Shown in pieces: positions 22,726 through 30,448 of a stretch of DNA of 64,000 nucleotides; within the stretch, counting starts at the first letter, position 1, and each line of letters starts with the position of its first letter. Position numbers and translations under genes: made by a program. Origin of the DNA: Paenibacillus nuruki (lineage in GTDB: Bacteria > Bacillota > Bacilli > Paenibacillales > Paenibacillaceae); assembly GCF_001721045.1 (NCBI RefSeq), contig NZ_MDER01000031.1:124001-188000 (forward strand). Direction: 5' to 3'. The notes under the pieces are model-generated. The model did not search any database and was not told where the DNA came from. It saw only the letters and a list, made by a program, of their open reading frames with translations.

Positions 22726-22755
22726 ATCATATAACGTTTTTCCAGACAATGTCAA
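22726..22755 (-). promoter_or_regulatory. Sigma-A promoter of the RNA-repair operon
   Basis: On the minus strand, TTGACA (22755-22750) and TATGAT (22731-22726) are separated by 18 bases. Transcription should start near 22719, giving a leader of about 415 bases before the hen1 start. Confidence 0.7.
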
Positions 22756-22771
22756 CATGATCTTTATTACG

Positions 22772-22996
22772 TTATCCTACAGCGTAAATAATAAAAACCA
22801 AAATATAAAACACAACAGCTACGCCAAAACTTCGAATCGCCCACTGAATTCTTTTCCTTTTGCGCTCCATATATGCTTGTATTTCAGCATCATCATTACG
22901 CCTTCTAACACCAATTTCTCCAAATCCTCGACTGCTCAATATAACAGACAATACCATAAACAATGTGCCAATCCATGCCAGTGTGTTAATTAACAA
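22772..22996 (-). CDS. Small two-helix membrane protein, unknown function
   Basis: About 74 residues with two hydrophobic segments (LAWIGTLFMVLSVIL near the start and FGVAVVFYILVFIIY at the end) separated by a very basic stretch (GVRRRNDDAEIQAYMERKRKR). No family was recognised. A TTG at 23017 is also in frame, but the AAAAGGACGAG site favours the TTG at 22996. It ends 16 bases before the promoter of the RNA-repair operon and may be transcribed separately. Confidence 0.6.
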   Translation of the reverse strand: MLINTLAWIGTLFMVLSVILSSRGFGEIGVRRRNDDAEIQAYMERKRKRIQWAIRSFGVAVVFYILVFIIYAVG

Positions 22997-23094
22997 AATA
23001 TCTCGTCCTTTTCGCAATTACGCTTTATTTGGTATACATTATTTCAATTCCCTGTTTAACATACGTAGATACTATTCACTTGGTAACCATTTTT

Positions 23095-24315
23095 TTAAAG
23101 TTGTGTTCGAATCGCTCGTTGTGCCAGTTGAGTGATCGTTACATCATCCATCGGCGGGTTATGCAGTCCAAAACGTACATCGCGATATAATCGTTGCAAT
23201 GGATGACTCATCGCTAGACTATGAGCGCCGACAATACGCATTGCTTGATCGGTTACAGAGATAGCGGCTTGAATCGCTACTGTTTTGACTGCTGCAAGAT
23301 CAGGGCTAATCCAATTCTGGTAATCCGAAAATGATTCTTTTCCAGTTGATGCCGAATGCTCTTGTTCTCTATCCCAACGATTCGCTACAGCATACATAAA
23401 GTGACGTGCTGTGGTGAGCTCAAGCTCTAACTGCCCTAATTTCTGCTGGATATGAGGTAAATGAATAATCGGCTCATTGACACTATTCGGTTGATACGTC
23501 GATGCAAAATCAAGCGCATGTTGTCGTGCTGCTATCGCTATTCCTAGATAACTGGCTGGAATATTCATCATATATGCACTTAATTCCCATTTACGCGGTT
23601 GATTGGGATTCACATTCGGACGTATACCCACACAAGCTTTAGCAGGTAATATAACGTTTTCTAATACTAGATTGTGACTAGCCGTTCCTCGCATCCCTAC
23701 CATATCCCAGACAGGATCTATCGATACACCTTCTACAGTACGTGGAATCAGAAAATCAGCTACATTACCATCCGGTTCAAGCGTGGCTGAGATCAGAAAA
23801 TAATCAAGCATCGGTGACATCGTCGTAAACGATTTTCTGCCATTCAATACATAACTTTCTCCTGAACGATTCGCTTGGGTCTGGGGCTTACCTCCACGTG
23901 AAGGACTGCCTGTTGCCGCTTCCGAATCCGCTCGATTGATTAAAGCACCACGCTCAACCACATCACGGCATAGATCAGCAAAAACCTCTTCATCCCAAGC
24001 CCGACTTTGTGATAGATTAAACATCGAAATATGATGCCAACCTATCGCAATCGCTGTCGGTGCATCCACTTGTGCGATCCGTTCCTGACAGAGCAAAAAG
24101 TCAGTCAGTGAAATGCTTTTCCCACCATACTCTGTAGGAACAGAAAATGTATGATAGCCTGCATCTTTGAGCGCTTGAATCAATTCTGTATTTAACTGAT
24201 TATGTTCATCCGCTTCTACTGCTCCATCTGCATACTGATCTGCTATATCTCCGATCCATTGAACCAATTCCTGTTGCTCCGCAGTCACAGCAAAATAATT
24301 CTGTATATTCATCAT
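23095..24315 (-). CDS. Acyl-CoA dehydrogenase family flavoprotein
   Basis: FAD-dependent enzyme with the acyl-CoA dehydrogenase fold, 406 residues. The N-terminal helical domain carries FSVPTEYGGKSIS, the middle domain NGRKSFTTMSPMLDYFLI and DMVGMRGTASHNLVLENV, and the C-terminal domain TDQAMRIVGAHSLAMSHPLQRLYRDVR. The last motif lacks the usual catalytic Glu of fatty acyl-CoA dehydrogenases, so it may be a monooxygenase-like relative (for example of sulfur-compound enzymes). That is an inference. The start is one of two adjacent ATGs behind GGGGTG. It stands alone. Confidence 0.85.
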   Translation of the reverse strand: MMNIQNYFAVTAEQQELVQWIGDIADQYADGAVEADEHNQLNTELIQALKDAGYHTFSVPTEYGGKSISLTDFLLCQERIAQVDAPTAIAIGWHHISMFNLSQSRAWDEEVFADLCRDVVERGALINRADSEAATGSPSRGGKPQTQANRSGESYVLNGRKSFTTMSPMLDYFLISATLEPDGNVADFLIPRTVEGVSIDPVWDMVGMRGTASHNLVLENVILPAKACVGIRPNVNPNQPRKWELSAYMMNIPASYLGIAIAARQHALDFASTYQPNSVNEPIIHLPHIQQKLGQLELELTTARHFMYAVANRWDREQEHSASTGKESFSDYQNWISPDLAAVKTVAIQAAISVTDQAMRIVGAHSLAMSHPLQRLYRDVRFGLHNPPMDDVTITQLAQRAIRTQL

Positions 24316-24411
24316 CCTATGCACCCCGTTTATTAGATTCAAATAACTATTTAACTTCTATAGTCAATTTTACTTTTGCAGTTTGTCTGTGCTTTATAAA
24401 TGGTATTTGTT

Positions 24412-24449
24412 AAACTATAACTATTATTCATTTACATAAATTATAGTTT
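24412..24449. promoter_or_regulatory. Inverted repeat directly upstream of the two-gene module
   Basis: AAACTATAA (24412-24420) and TTATAGTTT (24441-24449) are exactly complementary. The right arm touches the GAGGTG ribosome site of the following gene, so it could be an operator or a leader hairpin that limits translation. Confidence 0.5.
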
Positions 24450-24460
24450 GAGGTGTTCAC

Positions 24461-24940
24461 ATGTTAGTAGAAAATAGTACAGGTAAAATGATCCACATGT
24501 GTATAACTCCAATAAAATTAATTGATATTCAGCATACAAAATCAGACTGGACACTTACATTTGATTGGACATTATATTTCGAGTACCCGAACGTTGAAGT
24601 TTACATATTAACTACTAAGCATTCTACTTATGTTGAAGGTGCTATTGCTTTAGAAAACAGAGGAGATCATGTATGGATACATTTAATTGAAAAAGCTCCC
24701 CGCAATCGTGGCTCACAGGAAAAATATAAATATATAGCACATCATTTATTTGCATTTGCTACAAAAAGACATTTAGAGCAAGGTGGAGATGGCTTTGTTG
24801 CTTTCGATTCCAAAACAGGATTGATTACACATTATATAAAAGAATATGGTGCAGAACGTATCGGTTCAACTCGAATGATGATACCTTGTCTTGCTGGACA
24901 ACATTTAATTGATGTATACTTAAGCAAAGGTGGTGGATGA
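24461..24940 (+). CDS. Uncharacterised protein, possibly GNAT-like acetyltransferase
   Basis: 159 residues, cytoplasmic. The alternating beta/alpha pattern and the C-terminal half (KYIAHHLFAFATKRHLEQG, then DGFVAFDSKTGLITHYIKEYGAERIG) resemble the acceptor side of GNAT acetyltransferases, but the acetyl-CoA loop is not clearly recognisable. The ATG follows GAGGTG. It is followed after one base by a 66-residue ORF, and both are more AT-rich than their neighbours and closed by a terminator, so they look like an inserted two-gene module. A toxin-antitoxin or immunity role is possible but unproven. Confidence 0.6.
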   Translation: MLVENSTGKMIHMCITPIKLIDIQHTKSDWTLTFDWTLYFEYPNVEVYILTTKHSTYVEGAIALENRGDHVWIHLIEKAPRNRGSQEKYKYIAHHLFAFATKRHLEQGGDGFVAFDSKTGLITHYIKEYGAERIGSTRMMIPCLAGQHLIDVYLSKGGG

Positions 24941-24941
24941 A

Positions 24942-25142
24942 ATGAAAAAGCAAACTACCCAAACCAACCTATCAAAAAAAAATATTTCCTCTATTACATC
25001 ATTAACAAAAAATCGTTTTTCTAACTATGAAGTTTCCCCAACAATTCCTGGATCAAATGATCAATTAAGAGATAAAGAAGTAAGTGATGCTATTGCTAAT
25101 TGGAAAAATTCAAATCAATCATCGATCAAAGTTCGCCCATGA
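24942..25142 (+). CDS. Small basic protein, partner of the upstream ORF
   Basis: 66 residues, polar and basic, rich in Lys, Ser, Asn and Thr, without membrane segments. The N-terminal half looks disordered and the C-terminal half (RDKEVSDAIANWKNSNQSS) could form a helix. AGGTGGTGG precedes the ATG at 24942 (an in-frame GTG at 24930 is less likely), and it begins one base after the preceding stop. The stop codon lies inside the stem of the following terminator. No family was recognised. Confidence 0.55.
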   Translation: MKKQTTQTNLSKKNISSITSLTKNRFSNYEVSPTIPGSNDQLRDKEVSDAIANWKNSNQSSIKVRP

Positions 25143-25157
25143 GGCGGACTTTTTTTG
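25128..25157 (+). terminator. Intrinsic terminator overlapping the end of the small ORF
   Basis: AAAGTTCGCC pairs with GGCGGACTTT (25128-25137 with 25143-25152, one G-T pair), followed by a run of T. It closes the two-gene module, and its left arm is coding sequence. Confidence 0.8.
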
Positions 25158-25159
25158 TA

Positions 25160-26041
25160 TTATTCCACATTTGCAAATGATGCACGTATTTCAGTAGGTG
25201 AACCGTTACGATATTTTTTAAACGTACGACTGAAATAAGAAATATCGTTATATCCTGAAGCCATCGCGATCTCGGCTACCGTCATACTGCTATTGAGCAA
25301 TAAATATTCGGCTCGATTAATACGTACACGATTGATATATTCAGTCACTGTCCGATTCGTTAATTCGTGAAAAAGACGGCTAAAATGAAAACGACTTAAT
25401 CCTGCCATTTGAGCCAATAGTTCTACAGGAATCTCCTCTGCATAATGCTGTTCGATATGTTGCAAAATCGGTGTAAATCGTTCTAAATTCTTGATTCGAC
25501 TATGATGATTTTGCCAGTTTAAATCTTCAATTACATATTGACGTACAAGCATCGCAAGCAAGCGATACATATTAGATTTGATCGATAACTCATACCCCAA
25601 ATGACGTGTTTTGAATTCATGTATAATCTCGGTCATACACTGATCAAGTGCAGGATCTTCTGTAATATAACTTTGAAAAAGTAAACGATTCTGCGTCATT
25701 GGTGTAATAAATTTGGTCTCTACCGCATCTTGAGAAAGACTTTGTAATGAAGACAGATCCGCAATAAGCGCATAATAAACCAGATGATTACATAGACTCA
25801 TTCCATGATGCAGATCGTTACTATTCAACACAATTATATCTCCTGCTTGTACATGAATCGGTACCGAATTACATTCTATAATCGCTTCGCCTTCTTCAAA
25901 ATAAAGAAACTCCATATGAGGATGCCAGTGATGCGGGAAAAGAATCTGCCCGTACTCTGAAGAATGGCAAAAATTCATTTTGATTGGAAAATAAGGATCA
26001 GGCATATTCATCGGTTCTTGCAAATCTACAGGCCAGTTCAT
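25160..26041 (-). CDS. AraC-family transcriptional regulator
   Basis: 293 residues. An N-terminal cupin-like domain (FPHHWHPHMEFLYFEEGEA, then AGDIIVLNSNDLHHG) is followed by the AraC double helix-turn-helix (IPVELLAQMAGLSRFHFSRLF, then MTVAEIAMASGYNDISYFSR). The ATG follows GGAGTAGGG. It is divergent from the Gfo/Idh and TIM-barrel operon across a 202-base gap that contains a TATAAT at about 26165-26172, so it most likely controls that operon. The ligand is probably the polyol or sugar acid degraded there, which cannot be named. Confidence 0.88.
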   Translation of the reverse strand: MNWPVDLQEPMNMPDPYFPIKMNFCHSSEYGQILFPHHWHPHMEFLYFEEGEAIIECNSVPIHVQAGDIIVLNSNDLHHGMSLCNHLVYYALIADLSSLQSLSQDAVETKFITPMTQNRLLFQSYITEDPALDQCMTEIIHEFKTRHLGYELSIKSNMYRLLAMLVRQYVIEDLNWQNHHSRIKNLERFTPILQHIEQHYAEEIPVELLAQMAGLSRFHFSRLFHELTNRTVTEYINRVRINRAEYLLLNSSMTVAEIAMASGYNDISYFSRTFKKYRNGSPTEIRASFANVE

Positions 26042-26243
26042 TTCCCTACTCCTTTACCAGCAAAATGCACATTCACATTGCTTTTCTTTCTTTATTGTAT
26101 CATTTCAAATCGCACAATAGTACAAACAAACCGCACACTGCTTCATGACCACCATGACGATCCATTATATAATTTCAACAAAGCAATATCTTTTACCAGA
26201 GAAATACATATTTCATACTATTTCAACCTAAAGGAGACTATCT

Positions 26244-27305
26244 ATGACAGCCAAAATTGGAATCGGTGTAATCGGTGTAGGCAGTATCTCAGAATTTCAT
26301 TTAAAGCCTTATCACAAGCATCCAGATGTACAGATTATCGGTGTCTGTGATCTCAATGCAGAACGTGCAGAGACAGTCGCTAGACAATATGAAGGCGCTA
26401 CCGCTTATACAAACTATCAGGATCTGCTAGATAACCCGGCTATAGATGCTGTCAGTATCTCTACATGGAATAACAGTCATGCCGAAATTAGTATCGCTGC
26501 TCTACAAGCAGGCAAACATGTACTGGTCGAAAAGCCTCTTTGTCGTACGGTCGAAGAAGCAGAACAAGTACAAGCTGCGGTAAAGGCGTCAGGCAAATTA
26601 CTACAAGTCGGATTTGTACGTCGCTATGATGCTAATGCACAGATGTTGAACCAATTTAGTCAACAAGGAGACTTCGGTACTATTTATTATGCCAAAGCTT
26701 CTTATATTCGTCGTCTTGGTAATCCGGGCGGTTGGTTTAGTGATATTGAACGTTCCGGTGGAGGGCCTTTAATCGATATTGGTGTACATGCCATCGATCT
26801 CTGCTGGTATCTCATGGGGCGACCTGAACCGTTATCGGTGAGTGGGAATACGTATTACGAACTCGGTAATCGAGCCAATGTAGAACATCTATCCCGTTAT
26901 CAAGCTGCGGATTATGATGCTACTCAGAACAATGTTGAAGATATGGCAAATGCAATGATCCGCTTTACCAATGGCGCTTCATTAATAGTAGATGTAAGCT
27001 TTAGCCTGCATGCCAAGCAAAATGAAGGCATGATCAAATTGTATGGCACTAAAGGTGGTTTTGAAGTCGATCCTGCGGTTCATATCACCACTGAAAAATA
27101 CAATACAGTTCTCAATATAGAACCTCAGACCGATCATAAAGATTTTCAATTTGAACAAGCTTTTGATAATGAAATCAAGCATTTTATCGACTGTATTCAG
27201 ACAGGTAAGCAACCACTAAGCCCTGTTGAAGATGGTGTACAGATGATGCGTATGCTTACAGCTATCTACGAATCTGCCAAGCTTGGCAAGGAGGTACGAT
27301 TATGA
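26244..27305 (+). CDS. Gfo/Idh/MocA-family oxidoreductase
   Basis: NAD(P)-dependent sugar or inositol dehydrogenase, 353 residues. The N-terminal Rossmann motif GIGVIGVGSISEFHLKPYHK and the EKPLCRTVEEAEQ motif with its catalytic Lys (near residue 97) are intact, followed by the alpha/beta domain containing GGPLIDIGVHAIDLCWYLMG. The ATG follows AAAGGAG. Its stop overlaps the next start by 4 bases (ATGA), so it is coupled to two TIM-barrel isomerases, a common catabolic set for inositol isomers and rare sugars. Confidence 0.9.
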   Translation: MTAKIGIGVIGVGSISEFHLKPYHKHPDVQIIGVCDLNAERAETVARQYEGATAYTNYQDLLDNPAIDAVSISTWNNSHAEISIAALQAGKHVLVEKPLCRTVEEAEQVQAAVKASGKLLQVGFVRRYDANAQMLNQFSQQGDFGTIYYAKASYIRRLGNPGGWFSDIERSGGGPLIDIGVHAIDLCWYLMGRPEPLSVSGNTYYELGNRANVEHLSRYQAADYDATQNNVEDMANAMIRFTNGASLIVDVSFSLHAKQNEGMIKLYGTKGGFEVDPAVHITTEKYNTVLNIEPQTDHKDFQFEQAFDNEIKHFIDCIQTGKQPLSPVEDGVQMMRMLTAIYESAKLGKEVRL

Positions 27306-28159
27306 AACTTGGACTGAGCACCTATAGTCTACACGGGCAATTAAGTTCGGGCGCAATGAATGTAGTGGATGTGATCGATTTTGCCGCAGATCATGGAGCT
27401 GTTCATGTGGAGATTGTACCGCTAAGCTATAATTTGACCGAACAGCCTGAACTGATCGAACACATTGTTCAGCGAGCCAAAGAGCGAGATATCGAAATTT
27501 CTAATTATGCTATTGGAGCTAACTTTCTAACCGATAGCGATGAAGCCTATGAGAAAGAAATACAGCGTGTGATGGATGAAGTCAATATCGCCCATCAATT
27601 AGGAGTCAAATTAATGCGTCATGATGTAGCTTCATCCACAGACGTATCGATTCAACACTTCAATCAACAGTTAGATCGTCTCGCTTCAGCTTGTCGACGT
27701 ATCGCAGATCATGCACAGCAGTATGGCATCACGACCAGTGTCGAAAATCATGGTTTTTTTATTCAACAAGCTGATCGTGTACAAGCACTTATCCAAGCTG
27801 TTGATCGCCCCAATTACAAAACAACACTCGATATCGGCAACTTTTTATGTGCCGATGAAAATCCAATCGCAGCTGTTCCTCAAAATTTGCCATATGCTTC
27901 GATGGTGCATGTGAAGGATTTCTATATTCGTCCTGCTTATCGTCATCCAGGTGAAGGTTGGTTTACCAGTACAGCTGGACAATATCTACGTGGAGCGATC
28001 ATTGGTCAGGGTGATATTGATATGTGGGAAGTACTGCGGATTGTAAAGCAGTCTGGATATAATGGATATGTTTCTGTGGAATTTGAAGGATTAGAAAATG
28101 ACTTGCTTGGCGCTCGAATCGGACTTGAAAATGTACAAAGAATATGGGATGAGGTGTAA
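27302..28159 (+). CDS. Sugar phosphate isomerase/epimerase (AP endonuclease 2-like TIM barrel)
   Basis: 285 residues of the xylose-isomerase-like TIM-barrel family (IolE/IolI/YcjR-like). Metal-binding acidic and His residues are seen in TSVENHGFFIQQADR, TLDIGNFLCADE, ASMVHVKDFYIRP and YVSVEFEGLEND. It probably isomerises or epimerises the keto-sugar made by the preceding dehydrogenase. It is translationally coupled to that gene and is followed after 4 bases by a second member of the same family. Confidence 0.85.
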   Translation: MKLGLSTYSLHGQLSSGAMNVVDVIDFAADHGAVHVEIVPLSYNLTEQPELIEHIVQRAKERDIEISNYAIGANFLTDSDEAYEKEIQRVMDEVNIAHQLGVKLMRHDVASSTDVSIQHFNQQLDRLASACRRIADHAQQYGITTSVENHGFFIQQADRVQALIQAVDRPNYKTTLDIGNFLCADENPIAAVPQNLPYASMVHVKDFYIRPAYRHPGEGWFTSTAGQYLRGAIIGQGDIDMWEVLRIVKQSGYNGYVSVEFEGLENDLLGARIGLENVQRIWDEV

Positions 28160-28163
28160 TGAC

Positions 28164-29036
28164 ATGGTCACAACATTAGGCAAGATTGGTGTTATCTCTG
28201 ATAGCTTTGGTCTAGGACTCAAAGCCGATTTGCAAAAAGCAAAAGAAGTCGGTGCAGATGGTGTACAGATTTGGGCAACACAAGGTGAAATGGACCCTGA
28301 TCACTTAGATGCACAAGCTCGTGCTGAACTCAAACAATATTTGGCTGAACTTGGACTGGAAGTGTCTGCTTTATGTGCAGATTATGGAGGCAACGGATTC
28401 CGCAATGAAGCAGATAATATCTGGAAAATCGAAAAATCCAAAAAAGTCATGACGCTGGCACTTGAGCTAGGCAGTCCGATCGTAACCACTCATATCGGTA
28501 TTGTGCCTGAAGATGAGAACGATCCTATGTATAAAGTGATGCAATCGGCCTGTAATAAACTGGCTGCTTTTGCTTCTGATTTAGGCGGTTATTTTGCGAT
28601 AGAGACTGGCCCTGAACCTGCATCACGTCTCAAATCTTTTCTCGATTCTTTAGAAAGTAAAGGCGTTGCAGTCAACTACGATCCAGCAAATATGGTGATG
28701 GTTACCGGTGATGATCCGGTGCAAGGTGTATATATATTACGTGACTATATCGTGCATACTCATGTCAAAGATGGCGTTCGTACACGTGAGGTCAATCCGC
28801 ATGATGTATATGGTGACCTGAGTCATGAACAGATTGCTGCGATGAATGATGGAAGTATTGGATTTAGCGAGGTTCCACTGGGTGAAGGAAGCATTGATTT
28901 CCAAGCTTATTTTGCCGCCTTACAAGATATCGGGTATACCGGTTATCTGACGATCGAACGTGAAGTCGGTGACCAACCGGAGCAAGATATTCGGCAAGCC
29001 GTTTCGTTTATTCAACAATACAAATCAACTCAATAA
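28164..29036 (+). CDS. Sugar phosphate isomerase/epimerase (second TIM-barrel paralogue)
   Basis: 290 residues of the same family as the preceding gene but clearly divergent. Metal-site motifs are FAIETGPEPASRLKSF, VNYDPANMVMVTGDD, IVHTHVKDGVRT and YLTIEREVGDQP. An earlier in-frame start at 28098 lies inside the previous gene. GAGGTG at 28151-28156 is correctly spaced for the ATG at 28164, so that start is chosen. A terminator follows 25 bases after the stop, so it ends the operon. Confidence 0.86.
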   Translation: MVTTLGKIGVISDSFGLGLKADLQKAKEVGADGVQIWATQGEMDPDHLDAQARAELKQYLAELGLEVSALCADYGGNGFRNEADNIWKIEKSKKVMTLALELGSPIVTTHIGIVPEDENDPMYKVMQSACNKLAAFASDLGGYFAIETGPEPASRLKSFLDSLESKGVAVNYDPANMVMVTGDDPVQGVYILRDYIVHTHVKDGVRTREVNPHDVYGDLSHEQIAAMNDGSIGFSEVPLGEGSIDFQAYFAALQDIGYTGYLTIEREVGDQPEQDIRQAVSFIQQYKSTQ

Positions 29037-29060
29037 TTAAGCTTGATTAGGATAAATATG

Positions 29061-29105
29061 AAAGCCTTTAAATGATCGATTAATGATCTTTTGAAGGCTT
29101 TTTTC
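29061..29105 (+). terminator. Intrinsic terminator between convergent genes
   Basis: AAAGCCTT (29061-29068) pairs with AAGGCTTT (29094-29101). An inner GATC pairing extends the stem and TTTTTT follows on the plus strand. The same hairpin lies just after the leftward GntR/AraR-like gene and may serve it too. Confidence 0.8.
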
Positions 29106-29118
29106 ACCTTTTAGACGT

Positions 29119-30225
29119 TTAGATCAATTGTTGCAAATTCAGACTCACTTGTACCACTTTATGCTGCGGTTCATGATTGCCTTTGATCTGTGCATGCACT
29201 AACTCTACAGCTAATCTCGCTATCGTTCGTTCATCTTGCTTCAAGTACCCGATACCCGGCAATTCTGGATTATCAAAAGAAATCAATTCTACATCCTCTG
29301 TCTTTCCCAGTTCTACCAGTGAAGCATATGTTAATTTGGCTGCTTCTGCACTTAAAGCCAGTACAGCAGTCACCTGCGAATGGTGATTCATGAAATGGGT
29401 AATATATTCTTTCCCCTGCTCATTACGCAAAATATCCAACGGAATATGACACCATAGATTTTTGTCGATTGAGATATGATGATCGATATATGCTTTTTCA
29501 AAACCCGATGTACGATCTTCAATGACGGTATTGGTTCGATCCGGTGAAATTAACGCGATATGACGATGCTTTTTGCTCAATAAATAGACAATCGCTTCAT
29601 AAGCCGCACTCAAATTATCTGAAGTGATTCGGAACGTCTCAATATTGCGTAAATAGCGATCCATAAACACAAATGGAAATTTATCCAGTGATAATCGCAA
29701 TAACGATTCATTGTATTTCTCATCCTCTGTTGGAAACACAATCATCCCTTGCGCTCCGATCGACAATAGCCGAACAATAGCTTCTGTCTCATTGCTCGAC
29801 GATTCACGTGTAATATGAAGGATCAATTGATAACCCAATTGCCCTGCATAATATTCTGTATAATCGATCATTTTCTGGATGACACTGGTCTTCATTGTAG
29901 GAATAATCAGACCAATCAATGGTAAATGGGCAGTAGGTACACTGGATGATCCCTGTTGATGATGCCCGGAAAGATATTCCGATTGCGTATGATTACTCTC
30001 CTCTTGCTCATTCCAACATACAAATGTCCCCTTTCCTTGAATACGGGTCACCCATCCTTCTTCAGCCAGTCCAATCAACGCATTTTTCACTGTAATCTTA
30101 CTCACTTGATATTCATCCATAATCTCTTGCTCGGAAGGCACACGATCTTTGTATCGTAATTCCCCTGAAATAATCTTATCTTTGATCTGCTGTTTGATCT
30201 GCTTATACAGTGGCATTTTCTTCAT
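29119..30225 (-). CDS. GntR/LacI-type transcriptional regulator, AraR-like
   Basis: Repressor of 368 residues with the AraR layout. The N-terminal winged helix-turn-helix is of GntR type (VPSEQEIMDEYQVSKITVKNAL, WVTRIQGKGTFVC). From about residue 90 a LacI-type periplasmic-binding-fold effector domain follows (LPLIGLIIPT, FPFVFMDRYLR, SDNLSAAYEAIVYLLSKKHRHIALISPDR). GGAGGTG places the start at 30225 although the frame is open to 30348. It is divergent from an ABC importer and a GH43 arabinofuranosidase-like gene, consistent with an arabinose sensor. Confidence 0.87.
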   Translation of the reverse strand: MKKMPLYKQIKQQIKDKIISGELRYKDRVPSEQEIMDEYQVSKITVKNALIGLAEEGWVTRIQGKGTFVCWNEQEESNHTQSEYLSGHHQQGSSSVPTAHLPLIGLIIPTMKTSVIQKMIDYTEYYAGQLGYQLILHITRESSSNETEAIVRLLSIGAQGMIVFPTEDEKYNESLLRLSLDKFPFVFMDRYLRNIETFRITSDNLSAAYEAIVYLLSKKHRHIALISPDRTNTVIEDRTSGFEKAYIDHHISIDKNLWCHIPLDILRNEQGKEYITHFMNHHSQVTAVLALSAEAAKLTYASLVELGKTEDVELISFDNPELPGIGYLKQDERTIARLAVELVHAQIKGNHEPQHKVVQVSLNLQQLI

Positions 30226-30247
30226 GTCTATTCTCACCTCCGTCATC

Positions 30248-30296
30248 AAATGTTTACATTTTTTATAGCATAGCACTTTTATTGTAAACGTATACA
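30248..30296. promoter_or_regulatory. Two palindromic operators in front of the AraR-like gene
   Basis: AAATGT-TT-ACATTT at 30248-30261 and TGTAAACGTATACA at 30283-30296 are dyads sharing the half-site TGTAAAC. The second fits both an AraR-type operator and, with one mismatch, a CcpA cre site. They lie just upstream of the regulator's ribosome site, suggesting autoregulation. Which protein binds is not decided by the sequence. Confidence 0.5.
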
Positions 30297-30413
30297 TTTT
30301 TATTTGGAGCTGATTATAGCACATAAATATACTTTTTATATAAAACATATTTTTATTAAATTTATAACCAATTGAGTATATAAATTCTAAAATTTGAGCC
30401 GTATACTACAGGA

Positions 30414-30427
30414 ATAAAGCGTTTACA
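30414..30427. promoter_or_regulatory. Operator-like site upstream of the sugar-binding protein gene
   Basis: On the minus strand this reads TGTAAACGCTTTAT and shares TGTAAACG with the site at 30283. It lies 22 bases before the start codon of the solute-binding protein, after a TATACT hexamer at 30402-30407, so a bound repressor would block transcription of the importer. Confidence 0.45.
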
Positions 30428-30448
30428 TTTTAAATTTGGAGGTCAATT

